The position numbers were made by a program, and so were the translations under genes. A stretch of DNA of 64,000 nt from Pseudomonas sp. (GTDB taxonomy: Bacteria > Pseudomonadota > Gammaproteobacteria > Pseudomonadales > Pseudomonadaceae), in contig NZ_JAUXXP010000090.1 in the NCBI RefSeq assembly GCF_030684895.1, positions 124,001 through 188,000 of the forward strand, written 5' to 3'. The notes beneath the pieces were generated by a model. That model did not search any database, was not told where the DNA came from, and saw only the letters and a list, made by a program, of their open reading frames with translations. How positions within the stretch are numbered: the first letter of the stretch is position 1; each line of letters starts with the position of its first letter. Shown here one piece after another: positions 18,500 to 25,776 of the stretch.

Positions 18500-19045
18500 A
18501 TGAATATTGCGCCACAACGCCACCGCCCACTGTTGTTGCTGCTCTGCGCATGCCTGCTGCTGGCCGGCTGCGCCAGCCAACCGGAACAAAGCCAGACCGA
18601 ACAGCCCACCCAGCAAGCCGATGCGCCCCGCGAAAACAGCGCCGCCGAGGCCAACCTGCGCAGCCAGGCCAACCGTGGCGACCTCGACAGCCAGTTCCAG
18701 CTCGGCAGCCTGTACTTCGTCGGCAAGCCGCACAAGGACCTCAAACAGGCCGAGTACTGGTGGAAGCTCGCCGCCGACAAAGGCCACGCCATGGCCGCCG
18801 TCAGCCTGGCCTACCTGTATACCGGCCGCGACAATCCAGACTTCAACAACCCGCCACAGATGCTCAAGTACCTCAACCAGTCCGCCGCCGGCGGCAACCC
18901 GATGGCCCAGCACATCCTCGGCAACCTCTACCTGCGCGGCGAGCAAGGTGTGCCGCTGGACACCAATCAGGCCCGGCGCCTATTTACCAGCGCTTGCCAG
19001 CAGAACTACAGCGCCAGTTGCCGCGCGCTGGAAAATACACCTTGA
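18500..19045 (+). CDS. Sel1-repeat lipoprotein
   Basis: 181 residues. A lipoprotein signal ends in the lipobox 'LLLAGC', with Cys near residue 23, so the mature protein is lipid-anchored. A low-complexity Q/E/A/P linker is followed by Sel1-like repeats: 'GDLDSQFQLGSLYFVG...AEYWWKLAADKGHAMAAVSLAYLY', 'QSAAGGNPMAQHILGNLYLRG' and a final 'ARRLFTSACQQNYSASC'. Sel1 repeats mediate protein contacts; no enzymatic role is visible. AAGGGAG lies about 12 bases before the ATG at 18500, and the leading 20 residues of the longer frame are not part of the signal peptide. Divergent from the carboxypeptidase gene. Confidence 0.85.
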   Translation: MNIAPQRHRPLLLLLCACLLLAGCASQPEQSQTEQPTQQADAPRENSAAEANLRSQANRGDLDSQFQLGSLYFVGKPHKDLKQAEYWWKLAADKGHAMAAVSLAYLYTGRDNPDFNNPPQMLKYLNQSAAGGNPMAQHILGNLYLRGEQGVPLDTNQARRLFTSACQQNYSASCRALENTP

Positions 19046-19559
19046 GCCAACATTTAACAGCGGCGGCAGGGGCTGCGTTACAACACAGTTACAGCAACAA
19101 GATCGAGGCAGCATCAGCCACAACTTATCGCAACTAAGGGATTCGCCCGTGCCGCTGCGCACCATGTGCTCCATGTTTGCCATTTTGTTCTGCAATGCCA
19201 CTTCGGCGGCCGCGAGAAAGTCACCCCAGTGCAGTTTCAGGCATTCAATCGCGGGCCGGGCATGCTGCGCACTAACGGCCTGCCTGCAACCATTGTGCAA
19301 CGCTACGGTCTACATCCTGCCAATTAAGCAGGCTGGACATTTAACTTGGCTTCGCCATAATTGCCGGGCGCAACCTAAATTAGCCCTTTAACAAACCTGA
19401 CAATTCGTTCAGGTCATCCACACTTAAAGGGCACTCCAGCGCGGTAATAGTCATTAAAACTATTCGCCACGCGCAATAAATGCGTGAGCTAAAACTGTTT
19501 GGCCGTCTCAGGTGCCCAGGTCATATGCCTGGCATCCAGCCAATATTCTGTTCAAGACC
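19046..19559. other. 514-base gene-poor interval
   Basis: No confidently coding frame. Reading frames on both strands at about 19120-19330 have some protein-like composition (for example reverse-strand 'ECLKLHWGDFLAAAEVALQ') but lack a start, ribosome site or recognisable family. The right part (19330-19510) is AT-richer with short hairpins, such as CCTGACAATTCGTTCAGG at about 19396. It could hold a gene remnant, a small RNA or the promoter of the next gene. Confidence 0.35.
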
Positions 19560-19784
19560 ATGGGTAACTACGTGACGAAAGACGAACTGCGCGCCGAACT
19601 CGAGCGCCAGGCGCAGCGTTACAAGGATGTATACGGCGGGGAAGTGATTACCTACGCCGCTCAACCGGACCCCGAGCGCAAGCCGTGGCGCAAGAAGGCT
19701 AACCTTCTCGACCAAGCGTTTGAAAAAGAGCTGGTAAAAATCGAAAAAGAGCTGCAAACCAAGGCAGACGAGGCCTCTGGCTGA
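19560..19784 (+). CDS. Small conserved-type hypothetical protein
   Basis: 74 residues if started at ATG 19560 (MGNYVTKDELRAELERQAQR). It is highly charged, with a predicted helical N-terminus, a short 'VYGGEVITYAAQPDPERKPW' centre and a lysine/glutamate-rich C-terminal helix (KELVKIEKELQTK). Codon use fits a GC-rich Pseudomonas gene, and a strong hairpin follows the stop, which supports it being real. No good ribosome binding site precedes the ATG. A GTG 12 bases downstream is an alternative, and the frame stays open upstream to 19512. I do not recognise a characterised family. Confidence 0.6.
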   Translation: MGNYVTKDELRAELERQAQRYKDVYGGEVITYAAQPDPERKPWRKKANLLDQAFEKELVKIEKELQTKADEASG

Positions 19785-19811
19785 CGCCCCGCAACCTTGA
19801 TGTCAGATCAC

Positions 19812-19838
19812 GCGGCCATCCCTGATCGGGATGGCCGC
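19812..19838. terminator. Hairpin between convergent genes
   Basis: GCGGCCATCCC-TGATC-GGGATGGCCGC, an 11-bp perfect stem. It follows the small gene and precedes the stop of the reverse-strand ATPase gene, so it may end transcription in both directions. There is no long T-run. Confidence 0.7.
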
Positions 19839-19842
19839 TGAC

Positions 19843-21345
19843 TCAGCGCCCCTTACCGCCCATCAACGAACCCAACAGACCGCGTACCAGTTGCCGACCA
19901 ATCTGATTGGCCGCCTGGCGCATGGCCGTTTTCATCACCTGACTGGCAAGACCGCCAAGCAACTCACCGGCCGCACCACCTATACCGCTACCGGCCTCAG
20001 CCTTTTTGCTAGCAACGCTCGGTTTACTCTGCTCGGCCTGCTGGGCAGCGATCTTTTCGGCGCGGGCAGTCAACAACTCGTAAGCCGACTCCCGATCAAT
20101 TGGTTTGTCGTAACGTCCCCGCAAAGGCGACTGCTGGATCAAGGCCGTTCGCTCAGCATCGCTCAGTGGCCCGATGCGCGATTGCGGCGGTGCAACCGCC
20201 ACGCGCTGCACCATGGCGGGCGTACCTTTAGCTTCCATAGTGCCTACCAGCGCCTCGCCAATACCGAGTTCAGTCAGTACAGCTAACGTGTCGATAGCCG
20301 GGTTAGGGCGAAAGCCTTCGGCGACCGCACGCAGCGATTTTTGCTCTTTCGCGGTAAAAGCACGCAGGCCATGTTGAATACGTAAGCCAAGCTGAGCGAG
20401 CACATCATCCGGCAAGTCGCCCGGCGATTGGGTGACGAAATACACCCCCACGCCTTTCGAACGGATCAACCGCACCACCTGCTCCAAGCGTTCCTGCAAG
20501 GCCTTCGGCGTTCCGGCAAACAACAGGTGCGCTTCGTCGAAGAACAGCGCCAGCAGCGGCTTGTCGGCGTCGCCGCGCTCCGGCAGTTGCTCAAACAACT
20601 CGGCCAACAGCCAAAGCAGGAAGGTCGCGTAGACCTTCGGCGCTTCATGTACTAGGCGACTGGCGTCGAGCAGGTGAATGCGCCCGCGACCATCGCGGTC
20701 CGGGTGCAGAATGTCTTCCAGCTGCAGCGCCGGCTCACCAAACAGCGCTTCGGCGCCCTGCTGCTCCAGGCCGGCCAATTTGCGCAATAAGGCTTGCGAT
20801 GAGTTGGCGGTAAACAACGCACTGTCTTCGCCGAGCACCTCGGGGTGACTTTTCAGATGCGCCAGCAGCGCCTTGAGATCTTTCAGGTCGAGCAGCAGCA
20901 AACCTTCTCGGTCCGCCACCTTGAACGCAGCATAGAGCGCGGCTTGCTGGCTGTCGGTCAGTTCCAGCAGCGCGCCGAGCAGCAAAGGCCCCATTTCACT
21001 GAGCGTGGTGCGCAGTGGGTGGCCGCTCTTGCCCTGCACATCCCACAGAGTTACCGGGTAGGCCGTCGGCTGATGGTTAAGCCAGGGCATGCTGGCGATG
21101 CGCTCGGCGACTTTGCCTTGCGGTGCACCGGCAGCCCCCAGGCCGCAAAGATCACCCTTCACATCGGCGGCAAATACCGCCACGCCAGCATCGCTGAAGG
21201 TTTCGATCAAACGCTGCAGAGTCACCGTTTTGCCAGTGCCCGTCGCACCGGCAATCAGCCCGTGCCGGTTGGCCAGACGCAATGCCTGCCCCACCGGCAG
21301 CCCCTGCAGATCGGCCCCCACAACAAACTGATCGGTTTGCGCCAT
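19843..21345 (-). CDS. HerA-like helicase/ATPase, DUF853 (YjgR family)
   Basis: 500 residues. The N-terminus starts 'VVGADLQGLPVGQALRLANR', then a Walker A 'GATGTGKTVTLQRLIETF' (about residues 32-50) and a Walker B 'LLALFFDEAHLLFA' near residue 265. Downstream are 'VYFVTQSPGDLPDDVLAQLG' and the DUF853 C-terminal region. These features place it with E. coli YjgR, a HerA/FtsK-type P-loop ATPase of unknown cellular function. An Ala/Gly-rich C-terminal tail (GSGIGGAAGELLGGLASQ) is typical of the family. Single gene, divergent from the chemoreceptor gene, with GAGATAACAAG upstream of the ATG. Confidence 0.88.
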   Translation of the reverse strand: MAQTDQFVVGADLQGLPVGQALRLANRHGLIAGATGTGKTVTLQRLIETFSDAGVAVFAADVKGDLCGLGAAGAPQGKVAERIASMPWLNHQPTAYPVTLWDVQGKSGHPLRTTLSEMGPLLLGALLELTDSQQAALYAAFKVADREGLLLLDLKDLKALLAHLKSHPEVLGEDSALFTANSSQALLRKLAGLEQQGAEALFGEPALQLEDILHPDRDGRGRIHLLDASRLVHEAPKVYATFLLWLLAELFEQLPERGDADKPLLALFFDEAHLLFAGTPKALQERLEQVVRLIRSKGVGVYFVTQSPGDLPDDVLAQLGLRIQHGLRAFTAKEQKSLRAVAEGFRPNPAIDTLAVLTELGIGEALVGTMEAKGTPAMVQRVAVAPPQSRIGPLSDAERTALIQQSPLRGRYDKPIDRESAYELLTARAEKIAAQQAEQSKPSVASKKAEAGSGIGGAAGELLGGLASQVMKTAMRQAANQIGRQLVRGLLGSLMGGKGR

Positions 21346-21474
21346 CTTGTTATCTCCATGGTTAAAGCTTTACTGCTACTAGGCCGACATAATCAGCATC
21401 GCCGCACTGTCGGCGCAGCCGCTGCCTTACATCAGCACAAGACTGATGCCAGAACTTACCGGACGCAAGAAGCC

Positions 21475-23352
21475 ATGACCAACAACCTGAAGTTCAGCCA
21501 CAAGATTCTGCTCGCCGCCTCATTGGTGGTGATTGCCGCATTCTCGCTGTTCACCCTGTACAACGATTACCTACAACGCAACGCCATCCGCGATGATCTA
21601 CAAAACTATCTAAAAGAAATGGGCAATGTCACCGCCAGCAACATTTCCAACTGGCTGTCGGGGCGCATCCTGCTGGTGGAAAACGTCGCCCAGTCGGTCG
21701 CCCGTGACTCTTCCGGCGAAGCCCTGACCGGCCTGCTGGAGCAGAAGGTGCTGGCCTCCACCTTCGCCTTTACCTACCTGGGCAGCGCCGACGGCAGCTT
21801 CACCATGCGGCCGAACAGCGACATGCCCGATGGTTACGACCCGCGCCAGCGCCCCTGGTACAAGGACGCCATGGCCGCTGGCGGTAGCACCCTCACCGAA
21901 CCCTATGTCGACGCTGCCACCAGCGAACTGATCATTACCATCGCCACGCCCGCCAAAGCGGCCGGGGTGGTCGGTGGCGACCTGAGCCTCAACACCCTGG
22001 TCGACATCATCAACTCGCTGGACTTTGCCGGCATGGGTTATGCCTTTCTGATCAGCGCTGACGGCAAGATTCTGGTGCACCCGGACAAGTCCCTGGTGAT
22101 GAAGAACCTCAGTGAGGTCTACCCGCAAAACACCCCACGCATCAGCGGCGAGTTCAGCGAAGCGGAGCTCAATGGCGAAACCCGCATCCTCACCTTTGCC
22201 CCGGTCAAGGGCCTGCCCTCGGTGAACTGGCACGTCGGCCTGTCCATCGACAAGGCCAAGGCCTATTCGATGCTCAGCGAGTTCCGCGCCTCGGCAATCG
22301 TTGCCACCATTATCGCCGTGGTGCTGATCATGCTGTTGCTGAGCATGCTGATCAGCGTGCTGATGCAACCGCTGAATGTAATGGGTAAAGCCATGGAAGA
22401 CATCGCCCAGGGCGAAGGTGACCTGACCAAGCGCCTAACCATTCAGTCCAATGACGAGTTCGGCCGCCTGGCCAGCGCGTTCAACCAGTTTGTCGAACGT
22501 ATCCATAGCTCGATCCGCGAAGTGTCGTCCGCCACCAGCCAGGTCAATGAAGTGGCGAAACTGGTGGTCGGCGCCTCCAATTCGTCGATGATCAACTCCG
22601 ACGAGCAGGCCAGCCGCACCAACAGCGTGGCTGCGGCGATCAACGAGCTCGGCGCCGCCGCTCAGGAGATCGCGCGCAACGCCGCCGACGCATCTAATCA
22701 GGCCTCTGATGCGCGTCATCTGGCTGAAGACGGTCGTCAGGTGGTGGAAAAAACCATCCAGGCGATGAATGAGCTGTCCGGCAAGATCAGCGCCTCCTGC
22801 AGCAATATCGAAACCCTCAACAGCAAGACGGTGAACATCGGGCAGATTCTTGAGGTGATCAAAAGCATCTCCCAGCAAACCAACCTGCTGGCACTCAACG
22901 CCGCCATCGAGGCAGCACGCGCCGGTGAGGCCGGCCGTGGCTTCGCCGTGGTTGCCGATGAAGTCCGTAACCTGGCCCACCGCACCCAGGAATCAGCGCA
23001 GGAGATCGAGAAGATGATCGAGGAGCTGCAAGTCGGTTCCCGCGAGTCGGTCACCACCATGACCGAAAGCCAGCGCTACAGCGAAGAAAGTGTGGAGATC
23101 GCCAACCAGGCCGGCGCACGCCTGAGCAGCGTGACTGAACGTATCGGCGAGATTGACGGCATGAACCAGTCAGTAGCCACCGCCACCGAGGAGCAGACCT
23201 CGGTGATCGAGTCGCTTAACGTCGACATCACCGAGATCAACACCCTCAACCAGGAAGGCGTGGAAAATCTCAATGCCACCCTGCGCGCCTGTGGTGATCT
23301 GGAGCAGCAGGCCAGCCGCCTCAAGCAACTGGTCGACAGCTTCCGCATTTAA
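21475..23352 (+). CDS. Methyl-accepting chemotaxis protein, PctA-like amino-acid receptor
   Basis: 625 residues. TM1 (about 9-31), a periplasmic double-CACHE domain (about 33-275), TM2 (about 276-300), HAMP, then a signalling domain whose tip 'QTNLLALNAAIEAARAGEAG' is the class signature. The sensor has 'YDPRQRPWYKDA' followed by 'TEPYVDAATSELII', the residue pattern of the amino-acid-binding dCACHE motif seen in P. aeruginosa PctA, PctB and PctC. The whole sequence closely resembles PctA. It should bind L-amino acids directly and signal through CheA/CheW. The C-terminal 'LKQLVDSFRI' lacks a CheR-tethering pentapeptide. The longer frame back to 20845 overlaps the divergent ATPase gene and was rejected. 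In P. aeruginosa pctA/pctB also sit near purU and mvaT, as here. Confidence 0.93.
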   Translation: MTNNLKFSHKILLAASLVVIAAFSLFTLYNDYLQRNAIRDDLQNYLKEMGNVTASNISNWLSGRILLVENVAQSVARDSSGEALTGLLEQKVLASTFAFTYLGSADGSFTMRPNSDMPDGYDPRQRPWYKDAMAAGGSTLTEPYVDAATSELIITIATPAKAAGVVGGDLSLNTLVDIINSLDFAGMGYAFLISADGKILVHPDKSLVMKNLSEVYPQNTPRISGEFSEAELNGETRILTFAPVKGLPSVNWHVGLSIDKAKAYSMLSEFRASAIVATIIAVVLIMLLLSMLISVLMQPLNVMGKAMEDIAQGEGDLTKRLTIQSNDEFGRLASAFNQFVERIHSSIREVSSATSQVNEVAKLVVGASNSSMINSDEQASRTNSVAAAINELGAAAQEIARNAADASNQASDARHLAEDGRQVVEKTIQAMNELSGKISASCSNIETLNSKTVNIGQILEVIKSISQQTNLLALNAAIEAARAGEAGRGFAVVADEVRNLAHRTQESAQEIEKMIEELQVGSRESVTTMTESQRYSEESVEIANQAGARLSSVTERIGEIDGMNQSVATATEEQTSVIESLNVDITEINTLNQEGVENLNATLRACGDLEQQASRLKQLVDSFRI

Positions 23353-23370
23353 CAATTGCGTAAAAAAGCT

Positions 23371-23431
23371 GGGAGCCATTTTTAACGTCGCGTAGCGACG
23401 GCCCGCAAGGGTGGCCGCCATGGATGGCAGG
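23371..23431. repeat. Dispersed 60-base repeat, copy 1
   Basis: Begins GGGAGCCATTTTTAACGTCG and continues through a small CGTCGC..GCGACG hairpin to GGTGGCCGCCATGGATGGCAGG. A second copy with few differences lies at 36653-36714. Here it follows the chemoreceptor stop by 18 bases. Confidence 0.75.
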
Positions 23432-23441
23432 CCATACAAAC

Positions 23442-23470
23442 AAACGGGGCGCTCACTGAGCGCCCCGTTT
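23442..23470. terminator. Bidirectional rho-independent terminator
   Basis: AAACGGGGCGCTCA / TGAGCGCCCCGTTT, a near-perfect stem with A-run and T-run flanks. It sits between the chemoreceptor gene and the convergent small gene. Confidence 0.88.
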
Positions 23471-23656
23471 CTATTTCTGCTTATCGCTGCTTGTTGGCGG
23501 CTGTTGGTCTTGCTGCAACTGCCGCCACAGCTCAGCGGCATCGGCAAACTCGGTACCGTCCTCAGGCGTCAGCGCCTGCGGATCATAGCGCTGCGTACAG
23601 CCCTCCCCGAGCACAGGTGGCGCGCTGGATGTTGCACGCGCAAGCGGATCAGTCAT
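23471..23656 (-). CDS. Small hypothetical protein downstream of the CBS gene
   Basis: 61 residues (MTDPLARATSSAPPVLGEGC...), proline/alanine-rich at the N-terminus and Gln/Asp-rich at the C-terminus (ELWRQLQQDQQPP). No membrane segment or known motif. A GGGGG ribosome-site-like run lies 4 bases before the ATG. It begins 28 bases after the CBS-protein stop, in the same direction, and its stop runs directly into a strong terminator. These contextual features support a real second gene of a two-gene unit. Function unknown; I do not recognise a named family. Confidence 0.6.
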   Translation of the reverse strand: MTDPLARATSSAPPVLGEGCTQRYDPQALTPEDGTEFADAAELWRQLQQDQQPPTSSDKQK

Positions 23657-23683
23657 AACACCCCCAATGCTCTTCGCCGGGCT

Positions 23684-24109
23684 TCAGTTAAGCGCCAGAT
23701 GACCTTCGTCATGCTGGGCGAACTCCTTGACCGCACGCAGCACATCGCTGCGACTGACCTGCCCAATCAAGCGGCCCTCTTCAACCACCGGCAAACGCCG
23801 ACGCCGTCCGCGCAGAAAACGCTCGGAGATTTCGATGATATCCGCCTCAGGCGAAATCACTTCAACCTCAGTGGTCATATAGGCGCTGACATCGCCACCC
23901 GCCGACTCGTAATAAGCCCCAGAGAGGATGCCGCGCAAGCAATCACCTTCCGACAACAAGCCCACCAGATGCCCTTGCCCATCGACCACCGGCGCACCGG
24001 AAATACGGTGTTCGAGCAAGCGATTGATGGCGGTGAACAGGTTCATTTCAGGACGAAAAGTCACCAGATTGCGGGTCATGTAATCACGTACTTTGATTGA
24101 CTTGAGCAT
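23684..24109 (-). CDS. CBS-pair domain protein
   Basis: 141 residues comprising two CBS motifs and little else. Motif 1: 'VRDYMTRNLVTFRPEMNLFT...GAPVVDGQGHLVGLLSEGD'. Motif 2: 'VSAYMTTEVEVISPEADIIE...RLPVVEEGRLIGQVSRSDVL'. CBS pairs bind adenosine nucleotides and regulate a partner or act as free-standing energy sensors. The 'GLLSEGDCLRGI' segment is typical of stand-alone bacterial CBS proteins. It lies between purU and a small gene. The 24-kb neighbourhood gives no clear partner protein, so its role stays open. Confidence 0.88.
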   Translation of the reverse strand: MLKSIKVRDYMTRNLVTFRPEMNLFTAINRLLEHRISGAPVVDGQGHLVGLLSEGDCLRGILSGAYYESAGGDVSAYMTTEVEVISPEADIIEISERFLRGRRRRLPVVEEGRLIGQVSRSDVLRAVKEFAQHDEGHLALN

Positions 24110-24154
24110 CAGTAAATCCCTCTTTCTGTACTGAACCGAACCGCAACGTGCACC

Positions 24155-25006
24155 TCAGTCGAACACCACCGTCTTGTTATCGTGCACCAGCACTCGGTCC
24201 TCTAAGTGATAGCGTAGACCACGCGACAGCACCATCTTCTCTACATCCTTACCCAGGCGCACCATCTCTTCGATGCTGTCGCGGTGGCTGACGCGCACCA
24301 CGTCCTGTTCGATGATCGGCCCGGCATCCAGCTCCTCGGTCACGTAGTGCGAGGTCGCACCAATCAGCTTGACCCCACGCAGCGACGCCTGGTGATACGG
24401 CTTGGCCCCGACAAACGACGGCAGAAAGCTGTGATGGATATTGATCACCCGCTGGGAAAACTCCGCGCAGAGTGGTGCAGGGAGAATTTGCATATAACGC
24501 GCCAACACAATCACGTCAGCGGCATGGGCTTTCACCAAACGCGCCACTTCATCAAATGCCGGCTGTTTATCCTGCGAATTGACCGGTACATGGAAGTACG
24601 GAATGGCATGCCACTCGACCATGCTGCGCAGGTCGTCGTGATTGGAAATTACGCAGGGGATATCGCAATCCAGTTCGTCGCTGTGCCAGCGGTGCAGCAA
24701 ATCGGCCAGGCAGTGTGATTCGCGACTGGCCATCAAAACCACGCGTTTCTTCACCGCCGAATCGGTCACCCGCCACTCCATGGAGAACTCACGGGCAATC
24801 GGCGCAAAGGCCTGACGGAAACCATCCAGATCAAAGGGCAGCGAGTCAGCGCGGATCTCGTGACGCATAAAGAACCAACCACTCTGGTTATCCGAGTGAT
24901 GGCTCGCTTCGGTAATCCAACCGTTATAGGTGGCCAGAAAGTTACTGACCTTGGCCACAATGCCGACCCGGTCTGGACAGGCAATGACCAATCGAAAAGT
25001 ACGCAT
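24155..25006 (-). CDS. purU: Formyltetrahydrofolate deformylase
   Basis: 283 residues, the usual size. It hydrolyses 10-formyl-THF to formate and THF, balancing C1 pools and supplying formate to PurT. An N-terminal ACT domain ('RLVIACPDRVGIVAKVSNFL') is followed by the formyltransferase-fold catalytic domain with 'CVISNHDDLRSM', 'LARYMQILPAPLC' and 'NIHHSFLPSFVGAKPYHQA'. The catalytic Asn-His-Asp set is represented by the 'INIHHSFLP' His and the later Asp in 'TEELDAGPIIEQDV'. Start at 25006 has GGAG 11 bases upstream. Divergent from mvaT, as in P. aeruginosa where purU1 neighbours mvaT. Functionally it complements the C1-producing gcv cluster in the same window. Confidence 0.95.
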   Translation of the reverse strand: MRTFRLVIACPDRVGIVAKVSNFLATYNGWITEASHHSDNQSGWFFMRHEIRADSLPFDLDGFRQAFAPIAREFSMEWRVTDSAVKKRVVLMASRESHCLADLLHRWHSDELDCDIPCVISNHDDLRSMVEWHAIPYFHVPVNSQDKQPAFDEVARLVKAHAADVIVLARYMQILPAPLCAEFSQRVINIHHSFLPSFVGAKPYHQASLRGVKLIGATSHYVTEELDAGPIIEQDVVRVSHRDSIEEMVRLGKDVEKMVLSRGLRYHLEDRVLVHDNKTVVFD

Positions 25007-25308
25007 CAACCGCTCCAGCACTCAAATAAAGTCGGCCATTCTAGTCACAGCCGGGGAAAACTGCAGTACTCAAACAGCGCTTGCCCACGCAGCTCTAGCG
25101 CAAGAACGAACAGTTGCCGCCAGGTAAATAGCGCAAACAGCGCAGCGATAACTGGCGAATAACTAGACATGTACAACAGACCAGGCACTCAACAAGTTAC
25201 TGAACAATACAATTCATAAAAAATACCAACAAAGCGGTTTACTTGTGAAAAGTGCCTGACTACTATTGCTATCACTTAATCGTCAATCCCGAATACAGGT
25301 ATCCCAAC
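25007..25308. other. Divergent intergenic region purU/mvaT
   Basis: 302 bases, AT-rich toward mvaT. It contains the candidate mvaT promoter at 25238-25266 and nothing coding that I can support. Confidence 0.55.
25238..25266 (+). promoter_or_regulatory. Candidate sigma-70 promoter of mvaT
   Basis: TTTACT (-35-like), a 17-base spacer, and TACTAT (-10-like), placing the start of transcription about 35 bases before the mvaT ATG. The surrounding AT-rich DNA would also suit MvaT autoregulation by direct binding. Confidence 0.5.
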
Positions 25309-25683
25309 ATGTCGTTGATCAACGAATATCGCGCCACCGAAGAAGCCATCAAAGAACTGCAAGACCGCCTGAAAAATCTGTCGCAAGACGACAAACTGAA
25401 AAAAGAACTGGAATTTGAAGGCAAACTGCGCGCACTGATGGGTGAATACCAGAAGTCGCTGCGTGACATTATTGCCATGCTCGACCCAGACGCCAAAGGC
25501 AGCAAAGCCACCCGCGCTACCAAAACCACTGGCACCAAGCGCGCACGTAAAGTTAAGCAGTACAAAAACCCAAATACTGGCGAAGTTATCGAAACCAAAG
25601 GTGGCAACCACAAGACTCTGAAAGAGTGGAAAGCCAAGTGGGGCGGTGACGTCGTTGAAGGCTGGGCAACCCTGCTGGGCTAA
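25309..25683 (+). CDS. mvaT: H-NS family xenogeneic silencer MvaT
   Basis: 124 residues, the normal MvaT length. The N-terminal coiled-coil oligomerisation region starts 'MSLINEYRATEEAIKELQDR'. A Thr/Lys-rich linker and the C-terminal DNA-binding domain follow, with 'KQYKNPNTGEVIETKGGNHK' and 'TLKEWKAKWGGDVVEGWATL'. MvaT coats AT-rich DNA and silences acquired genes; it is functionally equivalent to enterobacterial H-NS. It is therefore a plausible silencer of the AT-rich defence island at 50-63.5 kb in this same window (inference). Start at MSLINEY follows AGGT; the upstream in-frame ATG at 25252 is not conserved in the family. Confidence 0.96.
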   Translation: MSLINEYRATEEAIKELQDRLKNLSQDDKLKKELEFEGKLRALMGEYQKSLRDIIAMLDPDAKGSKATRATKTTGTKRARKVKQYKNPNTGEVIETKGGNHKTLKEWKAKWGGDVVEGWATLLG

Positions 25684-25703
25684 GCCTGCCACACGCTTTA
25701 AGC

Positions 25704-25732
25704 AAAAACGCCAGCAATGCTGGCGTTTTTTT
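25704..25732 (+). terminator. Rho-independent terminator of mvaT
   Basis: ACGCCAGC-AAT-GCTGGCGT followed by seven T, 20 bases past the mvaT stop. The A-run on the left lets it serve the convergent sbcB gene as well. Confidence 0.92.
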
Positions 25733-25776
25733 ATGGGTGCTGTTTCAGCAGCGCACTGGGCGTTTTCCCCCACGTA

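Noticed and set aside
18980..19300. A 106-residue minus-strand frame
   Set aside because: It overlaps the end of the Sel1 lipoprotein gene, lacks a ribosome site and its C-terminal third is Cys-rich low-quality sequence. Mentioned only as part of the unexplained interval.
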